This document shows, one piece after another, positions 21,383-27,343 of a DNA stretch of 38,299 bases. The position numbers were made by a program, and so were the translations under genes. The DNA lies in assembly GCF_001612805.1 (NCBI RefSeq), contig NZ_BDBD01000030.1, forward strand, positions 1 through 38,299, given 5' to 3'. Numbering within the stretch: position 1 is the first letter of the stretch; each line of letters begins with the position of its first letter. The DNA comes from Nocardia coubleae NBRC 108252. GTDB lineage: Bacteria; Actinomycetota; Actinomycetes; Mycobacteriales; Mycobacteriaceae. The notes below the pieces were generated by a model. That model saw nothing but the letters and a program-made list of their open reading frames with translations. It was not told the DNA's origin and made no database searches.

Positions 21383-22168
21383 ATGAAGTGGTCCTCGATC
21401 AGCGGCTCACCGGTCGGGCGCGCAGTGCTCGCACTGGCCGCCGCGATGGTTGTCGCGCTGGTGGTGACAGTCGCGAATTCGCTGCTGGACAAGGTGAATC
21501 CCACCGCGCCCGGCCCCGGCTCCGCGGGCGCGGCCACGGTGTCGGGCAAGGAGATCGGCGATCTGGTCGCCACCCTCGTCGTCGCCAAGGAGGGCCCGAT
21601 GACGGGCTACACCCGCGAGAAGTTCCCGCACTGGGACACCAACAAGCCCGAACACGGCTTCACCGGCGACCTCGCCACGTACACCATATGCACCAGCCGC
21701 GACGTGATGATGCTGCGCGACGCCACCGGCAAGGTCACCCTCGACCCCAAAACCTGTGAACTGACAGTGCCTTCGGGGGCCGGCTGGCAGGACCGCTACG
21801 GCTTCATCGACAAGAAGACCGGGCAGCTCGGCCCCTACAAGTTCATCACCGACCCGTCGAAGGTCGACGCCGAACACATCGTCGCCCTCGCCGAAGCCTG
21901 GCGTTCCGGTGCCGCCGACCGCGACGAGGACACCCGCCGCCGCATCGCCAACGACGCGATGAACCTGGTCGCCGCCGACCCGTCGGCCAACCGGTCCAAG
22001 GGCGACCAGGACCCCGCGAACTACCTGCCGCCCGGCAACTTCCGGTGTGCCTATATCGAGCACTACGTGAAGGTCAAGATAAAGTACGCACTGACCGTTG
22101 ATACCGCCGAGCACACCGCGTTGCGCACCGCAGTCGACGACTGCCTCCGCCGAGGAGAGTTCAAATAA
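21383..22168 (+). CDS. Exported HNH nuclease, DUF1524 type
   Basis: The 261-aa product has an N-terminal hydrophobic segment (about 12-33) acting as signal or anchor, a low-complexity Pro/Gly/Ala linker, and a C-terminal nuclease domain. The hallmark is VDAEHIVALAEAW (161-173) with His165, followed by NLVAADPSANRSKGDQDP (194-211) supplying Asn and Lys/Asp residues, as in actinobacterial secreted HNH proteins. TICTSRDVMMLRD precedes it. These are metal-dependent DNases, probably acting outside the membrane. ATG 21383 starts the signal segment. The stop TAA overlaps the apparent original start of the next gene. Confidence 0.87.
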   Translation: MKWSSISGSPVGRAVLALAAAMVVALVVTVANSLLDKVNPTAPGPGSAGAATVSGKEIGDLVATLVVAKEGPMTGYTREKFPHWDTNKPEHGFTGDLATYTICTSRDVMMLRDATGKVTLDPKTCELTVPSGAGWQDRYGFIDKKTGQLGPYKFITDPSKVDAEHIVALAEAWRSGAADRDEDTRRRIANDAMNLVAADPSANRSKGDQDPANYLPPGNFRCAYIEHYVKVKIKYALTVDTAEHTALRTAVDDCLRRGEFK

Positions 22169-22428
22169 GCGAGCCCATCGAGATCACCGCCGAATGCGCC
22201 GTCATGACCGAAGAGGAAGGGACGGTGTCGGGCGAGCTCGACGTCATGCTCGACGACGCGGGTAAAGGCCTGGTCCGCTACCGCGGCACCGACACCTGGT
22301 ACACCATCGGCAATATCGAGGCCGAACCGCCGCGCACCTGGGAGTGCGTCGCCGACCTCGTGAAAGCGATCAAGAAGGTGGCGGGCACCCGCGACGTGGC
22401 CGGGAACGCGGTGGTCTTCGAGGCCTGA
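22165..22428 (+). CDS. Small acidic protein coupled to HNH nuclease, degenerate ATA start
   Basis: The reading frame from 22165 gives 87 aa and from the first ATG at 22204 gives 74 aa. The part between (SEPIEITAECAV) has 11 of 12 codons ending in G or C, so it looks coding. A GAGGAGAG ribosome-binding site ends 5 bases before an ATA codon, in the sequence AAATAAGC, where ATG would create the usual ATGA overlap with the nuclease stop. The simplest reading is a G-to-A change that turned TGA into TAA and ATG into ATA. The protein is acidic, beta-rich in prediction by eye, with no recognised family. Its coupling to a nuclease could fit an accessory or immunity role; that is speculation. Confidence 0.6.
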   Translation: MSEPIEITAECAVMTEEEGTVSGELDVMLDDAGKGLVRYRGTDTWYTIGNIEAEPPRTWECVADLVKAIKKVAGTRDVAGNAVVFEA

Positions 22429-22453
22429 GCGTCCGGCTGGCAATCTGGTAGTC

Positions 22454-23140
22454 ATGCCCATCGACTACCACTCCCCCCGGGTCGCCTGGTCCGGGCTCGG
22501 CCACCGGATACCGCTCGCGGCCGCGCTCATCGCCACCGCCCTCGCCCTGTTCGGACTGCTCACCTGGGTGGTCGTCGGCAATATGGACGGCACACCGTGG
22601 GATGTGCGGGTGCTCGACTGGATGATCGCGCATCGCGGCGAACCGCTGACCACGGTGGCGCGGGTGATCACCGACCTCGGCGGCACCGTGGCGATGACGA
22701 TTCTGGCCCTCGTCACGGTGATCTGGTTGCTCGCCCGCCGCGATCTGCCGGTGGCCGCGCTGGTCGGTGTCACCTCGCTCGGCGCGGGCGCGTTGGTGTG
22801 GGGCATCAAGCGGATCGTCGACCGGCATCGTCCGCCGATGGAGTCGCGGCTGGTCACCGAGCTGAGTCTGTCGTATCCGTCGGGACATTCACTCGGGTCG
22901 GCGGCGGTGGTCGGGGTGGTGGCGATCGCGCTCGTCCCCCGCATTCGCCGGGTCTGGGTGCGCCGCACCGCGATCGGTGCGGCGGTGGTCTTCCCGATCG
23001 CGGTCGGGCTGTCGCGGGTGTATCTCGGGGTGCACTGGATCACCGATGTGCTGGCGGGCTGGATCGTCGGTCTGCTCTGGCTGACACTGAGCGTCACCCT
23101 GTTCATCCGCCTGCACGCGCGCGGCACGACCCGCCCCTAG
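22454..23140 (+). CDS. PAP2-family membrane phosphatase
   Basis: The 228-aa product has about six spans and all three PAP2 motifs: KRIVDRHRP (119-127), YPSGH (141-145) and SRVYLGVHWITD (187-198), with catalytic histidines at 145 and 194. Such enzymes dephosphorylate lipid phosphates, for example undecaprenyl pyrophosphate or phosphatidic acid, facing the outside of the membrane. The substrate cannot be decided from sequence. The ATG has only a weak ribosome-binding site (GGTAG), and the gene begins 25 bp after the small acidic gene. Confidence 0.9.
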   Translation: MPIDYHSPRVAWSGLGHRIPLAAALIATALALFGLLTWVVVGNMDGTPWDVRVLDWMIAHRGEPLTTVARVITDLGGTVAMTILALVTVIWLLARRDLPVAALVGVTSLGAGALVWGIKRIVDRHRPPMESRLVTELSLSYPSGHSLGSAAVVGVVAIALVPRIRRVWVRRTAIGAAVVFPIAVGLSRVYLGVHWITDVLAGWIVGLLWLTLSVTLFIRLHARGTTRP

Positions 23141-23176
23141 CCGGCGCGTGCCGCCCATCTGGCAAGGAGTTCGCTG

Positions 23177-23917
23177 ATGACGGTGGAACCGAACGTCGCG
23201 TTGATCGTGCTGTGCGTGGCCATGGTGGTCGCGGCGGCACTGGTGTACCGGATCACCGGAATCGGTTCGCCGTTCGTGGTGCCGAAGGCCGCGTTCCGCG
23301 CGGTGCTGCAATTGGGCCTGATCGCGTTGATCCTCGCGGCGGCGCTTCAACATCTGTGGTCGGCCGCGCTCGTGCTGCTGGTCATGTTCGGCGCGGCCGT
23401 GTTCACCGCCGTCCGGCGGGCGCAGGCGGGCCGCTCCGGGATCTGGCTCGGGTTGGCCGTCGCGACCGGGATCGCGGCGGTGATGCCGGCGACCCTGCTC
23501 AGCGGCGCGGTGCCGATCCACGGCGTCACGCTGGTGTCGATCGGCGGCATCCTGCTGGGCGGCACCATGACCTCCACCTCGCTGGCGGCCCGGCGCGGGC
23601 TCGATGCCATCGGCCAACGCTGGGGTGAGGTGGAGGCGGCCCTGAGTCTGGGATTCACCGATCGTCCGGCCCGCAAGATGGTGCTCACGGGCGCGGCGAC
23701 CGACGCGCTCATCCCCGGTGTCGACCAGGCCCGCACGGTCGGGTTGGTCACCCTGCCCGGCGCGTTCATCGGTGTGCTGCTCACCAGTGGGTCCGCCGCG
23801 CAGGCCGGTGCGGTGCAGGTGCTCGTGCTGATCGGGTTGATGCTGTCGGAGGCGTGCGCGGTGGCGGTGACGCTCGAATTGGTCGCGCGCGCCTTAGTGC
23901 GCCGCCCGCGCCCCTGA
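23177..23917 (+). CDS. fetB: UPF0014/FetB-type ABC permease
   Basis: The 246-aa product has about seven spans and matches FetB/YbbM over its length, for example FVVPKAAFRAVLQLGLIALIL, the loop GGTMTSTSLAARR and LGFTDRPARKMVLTGAATDALIPGVDQ split here by position 150-180. E. coli FetAB exports iron. The ATP-binding partner FetA is absent from the neighbourhood. AAGGAG lies 7 bp before ATG 23177. It ends 8 bp before the convergent SnoaL-like gene. Confidence 0.82.
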   Translation: MTVEPNVALIVLCVAMVVAAALVYRITGIGSPFVVPKAAFRAVLQLGLIALILAAALQHLWSAALVLLVMFGAAVFTAVRRAQAGRSGIWLGLAVATGIAAVMPATLLSGAVPIHGVTLVSIGGILLGGTMTSTSLAARRGLDAIGQRWGEVEAALSLGFTDRPARKMVLTGAATDALIPGVDQARTVGLVTLPGAFIGVLLTSGSAAQAGAVQVLVLIGLMLSEACAVAVTLELVARALVRRPRP

Positions 23918-23925
23918 TCCGGCGT

Positions 23926-24351
23926 TCATCGTGATCCCTCGATGAACTGGTGGTCGGTCACGATGCGGCCGTCGGCGTCGAGGGCGAGCAGATCGAAGCC
24001 GCCGCCCTGGGCGGTGCCGTCGTCGCGGCGGTTCATCGTCCACGCGACGCCGACGGTGCCCGCGGGCAGTTCCACGGCGGGCCCGGACGCGGCGAAGACG
24101 GATTCGCCATCGGCCAGGAACATGGCGTAGGCGCGGGTGACCCGGCGGTCGAGTGCGTCGTAGCCGTGCACCGCGAGCGGCGGGGCCGGTATCGCGAGAT
24201 CGGCTGCGGCCGTTCGCGCCTCGGCGGGCGGGTCCACCAGGTACTGCGCGCCGTCGACCGTGAAGAGGTCCTCGATCATCTTGCGGCGGGTGGTGGGATC
24301 GGCTTCGTTCCAGAGTGCCACGTAGCGGGTGGCGATGTCGTTTTTGCTCAT
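23926..24351 (-). CDS. SnoaL/NTF2-like domain protein
   Basis: The 141-aa product has the NTF2-like pattern: an N-terminal helix (DIATRYVALWNEADPTTRRKM), a cone of beta strands and a terminal FIEGSR. Such small folds bind or isomerise hydrophobic ligands; no catalytic residue set is clear. ATG 24351 was chosen because the preceding in-frame codons lie inside the regulatory palindromes. It is divergent from the XRE regulator, with which it shares two identical-arm operators, so it is the obvious regulatory target. Confidence 0.78.
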   Translation of the reverse strand: MSKNDIATRYVALWNEADPTTRRKMIEDLFTVDGAQYLVDPPAEARTAAADLAIPAPPLAVHGYDALDRRVTRAYAMFLADGESVFAASGPAVELPAGTVGVAWTMNRRDDGTAQGGGFDLLALDADGRIVTDHQFIEGSR

Positions 24352-24386
24352 GGCGACAACTCTGTCGAGCCGGGCAGCGCGGCGCG

Positions 24387-24402
24387 ATTCCCTGCGGGGA
24401 AT
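24387..24402. promoter_or_regulatory. Operator 1, ATTCCC-N4-GGGAAT
   Basis: ATTCCCTGCGGGGAAT is a perfect-arm dyad 35 bases upstream of the SnoaL-like start. Its arms are identical to operator 2 at 24434-24449. Most likely the binding site of the adjacent XRE protein. Confidence 0.75.
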
Positions 24403-24433
24403 GAACGACGGGCGCACATCGGGGCCGCAGTTC

Positions 24434-24449
24434 ATTCCCTCCTGGGAAT
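24434..24449. promoter_or_regulatory. Operator 2, ATTCCC-N4-GGGAAT
   Basis: ATTCCCTCCTGGGAAT shares both 6-base arms with operator 1; only the central four bases differ. It lies 34 bases before the XRE start and 47 bp centre to centre from operator 1. Confidence 0.75.
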
Positions 24450-24483
24450 GGCGCAGGGTACTCGTGCGCGGTTGACTCGCACC

Positions 24484-25275
24484 ATGACGATCGCGCAGAC
24501 CAGCACCGCCTTCGGACCGCAACTGCGGCACTGGCGCACCCTGCGCCGGGTCAGCCAGCTCGACCTGGCGATTCGCGCCGAGACGAGTCAGCGCTACCTG
24601 AGCTTCCTCGAACAGGGCAGGTCCCAGCCGGGTCGCACGATGGTGGTGCGGCTGGCCGAATCACTCGAACTGACCCTGCGTGATCGCAACAACCTGCTCC
24701 TGGCCGCCGGTTTCGCCCCGGTGTTTCCCGAAAGCGATCTGGCCGCCCCGGAGTTGGCGCCGGTACGGGAGGCGCTCACCGCCGTTCTCGACGGGCACCT
24801 GCCGTATCCGGCGCTGGTCGCCCGTCCGCGCGGCGAGCTGGTCACGGCCAATGCCGCGTTCGACCTGTTCACCGAGGGTGTGGCCGACCATTTGCTACGC
24901 GCGCCGATGAACGTGCTCCGGCTGGCGCTGCATCCCGACGGGGTCGCGCCGCGAGTGCGCAACCTGCCCGAATGGGGCAGGCACATCATCGACTCACTGC
25001 GCACCCGGGCCGCCCATACCCCCGACCCCGCCGTCGACGCGCTCATCGAGGAGCTGTCGGGGTACTTGCCGACCGTCGCCGTGGGGCCCGATCATGTCGG
25101 CTTCGCCGTCCCCCTGCAGCTGCGCACCGAAGACGGCGATCTCCGCCTGATCACCACGCTCACCTCGTTCGCGACCGCCACCGATGTCACCCTCGCCGAG
25201 CTCCATCTCGAAGCCTTCCTGCCCGCAGACGAGGACTCCGCCCGTATCCTGCGTCTGCGAGCATCACGGCGATGA
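24484..25275 (+). CDS. XRE regulator with MmyB-like C-terminal domain
   Basis: The 263-aa product has an N-terminal helix-turn-helix (about 14-60; VSQLDLAIRAETSQRYLSFLEQG) followed by a large domain of the MmyB ligand-binding type (from about residue 95; LVARPRGELVTANAAFDLFT and later NVLRLALHP). This family senses small molecules, possibly fatty acids, and regulates a neighbouring gene. ATG 24484 fits the helix-turn-helix start. Its stop is 21 bp from the convergent monooxygenase stop. It is divergent from the SnoaL-like gene with two dyads between. Confidence 0.9.
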   Translation: MTIAQTSTAFGPQLRHWRTLRRVSQLDLAIRAETSQRYLSFLEQGRSQPGRTMVVRLAESLELTLRDRNNLLLAAGFAPVFPESDLAAPELAPVREALTAVLDGHLPYPALVARPRGELVTANAAFDLFTEGVADHLLRAPMNVLRLALHPDGVAPRVRNLPEWGRHIIDSLRTRAAHTPDPAVDALIEELSGYLPTVAVGPDHVGFAVPLQLRTEDGDLRLITTLTSFATATDVTLAELHLEAFLPADEDSARILRLRASRR

Positions 25276-25296
25276 AGCCACCGCGCCGCGCACGGA

Positions 25297-26505
25297 TCAG
25301 GAAGCGGCCGAGGCGATTTCGCGCTGCACCGGCTCGTCCCAACCGATGCGGTAGCGACGTTCGGCGCCCATCGTCTTCTCCGGGTTCATCACCGTCCGCA
25401 CCATGAGCGGCATGACCGCGTTCATCACCTTGCGGGCGACCGGACCCGGTGTCTTGCTGCGATTGACCTTCGCGGCCCGCGCCGTGATGCCTTCCACCCG
25501 CGTCCGCCGCAACCGTTCGTAGGCGGCGAAAGCGGCTGTGGGCGAGTCGATATCGCGGAGACAGCGGGCCAGTTGCACGGCACTCTCGATGGCCAGCGAC
25601 GCGCCCTGGCCGGAACTGTTCGACGGCGCGTGCACCGAATCGCCAACCAGGACCAGCCGATCGCGATACCAGTGCGGCACCGGCGGCATGATGTGCAGCG
25701 CACCGGTGATCTCGAGGGTGTCGGCCGTTGTGCGGCGGGCGAATTCACCGCCCGGTGTGTCGGGGGCGTACGTGTCGCGCAGGATCCGCAGCCAGTACTC
25801 GGGTGATTTCGCCCTCGCCTCGGTGAACGAAAGGTACTGCTTACTCGGCAGATTCGCGCCCCAGGCGATCTGGCCGTCGGCCCCTTTCCAGTACAGGTAG
25901 TAGGCCTTGGCGCCGAAGGCGAACACCATGGTGTCATCGGGAACGTCGATGTCGAAGTCGACCTGCGCCCCGAATCCGAGCATGCCGGTGTAGTGCGGGC
26001 CGGGTGCGGACGGATCGATCAATCCCCGGACGGTGGAGCGGATTCCGTCGGCGCCGACGAGGATATCGGCGGTCGCGCTCGACCCGTCGGCGAAGTGCGC
26101 GGTGACGCCGTCGTCGTGTTCGTCGACATCGATCAGGCGCTTGTCGTAGGTGAACGGCACCCCGGCGGCGACGGCATGGTCGTGCAGTGTGCGGTGCAGC
26201 TCGCCACGGTCGACCAGCTGCAACGGTGGTTGATCCGACAGCGTCGGAAGCTCGTGCATGCGGCCACCGACCCGCAGGCGCATCCCGGACACGGGTGAGG
26301 CGATGCGGCGTACCGGGTCACCGGCGCCGAGGATGTCGAGGGCGGCGATGCCGTTGGGTGCCAGCGCCAGCCCGGAGCCGATGCCCTCGGACGGGCCGGA
26401 ATAGGCCTCGTAGACGTGGGCATCGATGCCCGCTTTGCGCAGGGCGGTCGCGGCGACGGGTCGGGCGATGCCACCGCCGATGATCAGGGCGGAATGAATG
26501 GACAT
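25297..26505 (-). CDS. FAD-dependent group A monooxygenase, altered dinucleotide motif
   Basis: The 402-aa product has the aromatic hydroxylase layout: N-terminal FAD site (residues 6-20), the DG motif ILVGADGIRSTVRGLI and the C-terminal GD motif LVLVGDSVHAPSNSSGQGAS. The dinucleotide fingerprint reads GGGIAR (10-15), so the last glycine of GxGxxG is arginine, which is unusual and might affect FAD binding. ATG 26505 has GGAG at 8 bases. It lies downstream of padR on the same strand across a 155-bp gap with a hairpin. The substrate is unknown; similar enzymes hydroxylate aromatic or antibiotic substrates. Confidence 0.85.
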   Translation of the reverse strand: MSIHSALIIGGGIARPVAATALRKAGIDAHVYEAYSGPSEGIGSGLALAPNGIAALDILGAGDPVRRIASPVSGMRLRVGGRMHELPTLSDQPPLQLVDRGELHRTLHDHAVAAGVPFTYDKRLIDVDEHDDGVTAHFADGSSATADILVGADGIRSTVRGLIDPSAPGPHYTGMLGFGAQVDFDIDVPDDTMVFAFGAKAYYLYWKGADGQIAWGANLPSKQYLSFTEARAKSPEYWLRILRDTYAPDTPGGEFARRTTADTLEITGALHIMPPVPHWYRDRLVLVGDSVHAPSNSSGQGASLAIESAVQLARCLRDIDSPTAAFAAYERLRRTRVEGITARAAKVNRSKTPGPVARKVMNAVMPLMVRTVMNPEKTMGAERRYRIGWDEPVQREIASAAS

Positions 26506-26660
26506 GGGTGATCTCCAGATCGGGATTTCCGACGTCACCCAGCTATCCTGTGGTTGCCAGCCTCAAGGCCGGGTGCGCCTGGTTTCGGGACGGTTCTCCG
26601 GGCTCGGTGGGGTGTTGCCGCACGCCACCGGGCTCGGGGTCTTCACATGCTGGGTTAGTC
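26506..26660. other. padR-monooxygenase gap with hairpin
   Basis: This 155-bp non-coding gap contains a direct repeat CCGGGCTCGG (26598-26607 and 26628-26637) whose copies flank the hairpin at 26605-26630. It presumably also holds any independent promoter for the monooxygenase. Confidence 0.6.
26605..26630. terminator. Hairpin between padR and monooxygenase gene
   Basis: CGGTGG-G-GTG-N6-CAC-G-CCACCG forms a 6+3 bp stem interrupted by one G:G mismatch, with a TTGCCG loop. It may terminate or attenuate transcription from padR. Confidence 0.4.
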
Positions 26661-27284
26661 CTAGCTCCTCTCCGCCGGGGCTCTTTCGGCAGGCATGCCG
26701 TCGGCATGCCACTGCCGCCACTGGTCGAGCGCGTCGAACGTGCCTGCCACCAGCTCCTCGCGCAGCGCGCGCGCCCAGCGTGCCTCGGCTTCCAGCATCG
26801 CCAGGCCGTATTCGGTCTCCACGAGGAACAGGCGTGGCAGGGTGAGCGCGCCGAGGTCGCTCTTGATGCGGGCGATGGTTTCTTCGAGCCTGGCGACGCG
26901 GGTGCCGAGCAGCTCGATCACCTCATCGGGCGGCAGGATCGCCAGGATCGATAGGCCTGCGGTGAACCGGTGGTGTTCGGGTTCTGGTTCCGCGAGGAGT
27001 TCGCGTGTCCAATCGGCCATTTCGGCGCGGCCGGCGTCGGTGATCCGGTAGATCACCCGCTCGGGCCGCGCCCCCTCCTTCTCGCTGCCGACGACTTCCA
27101 GGAAACCGGCCTTGGCCATGTTCTGCACAACCGTGTACAGCGAACCCCACTTGATGTCCATGTCACGGTCTTTGCCTTGCGCGCGCAGGGTCGCGGCGAT
27201 CTCGTAGCGGTGCATCGGGCGCTGCACGATGACCGAGAGCACGGCCAGGGCCAGCAGATTGTTCACCTTGCGCTTCGTCGCCAC
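26661..27284 (-). CDS. PadR-family transcriptional regulator
   Basis: The 207-aa product is a PadR protein: N-terminal winged helix (AVLSVIVQRPMHRYEIAATL, DIKWGSLYTVVQNMAKAGFLE, RPERVIYRITDAGRAEM) and a longer C-terminal helical dimerisation region, as in PadR subfamily 2. The GTG start 27284 has an excellent AAGGAGG ribosome-binding site. A 32-bp dyad at 27295-27326 lies between it and the transporter, so autoregulation is likely. It sits between the DHA2 transporter and the monooxygenase on one strand. Confidence 0.9.
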   Translation of the reverse strand: MATKRKVNNLLALAVLSVIVQRPMHRYEIAATLRAQGKDRDMDIKWGSLYTVVQNMAKAGFLEVVGSEKEGARPERVIYRITDAGRAEMADWTRELLAEPEPEHHRFTAGLSILAILPPDEVIELLGTRVARLEETIARIKSDLGALTLPRLFLVETEYGLAMLEAEARWARALREELVAGTFDALDQWRQWHADGMPAERAPAERS

Positions 27285-27294
27285 GGCCGCCTCC

Positions 27295-27326
27295 TTACTC
27301 GTCTACGAATATACGTCTACGAGTAA
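27295..27326. promoter_or_regulatory. Long dyad upstream of padR
   Basis: The left half TTACTCGTCTACGAAT mirrors the right half at 13 of 16 positions. The outer arms TTACTCGT / ACGAGTAA are perfect, and CGTCTACGA occurs twice as a direct repeat inside. It spans the padR leader, just upstream of the ribosome-binding site. Confidence 0.65.
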
Positions 27327-27343
27327 TCGATGACAAGGCGTGG

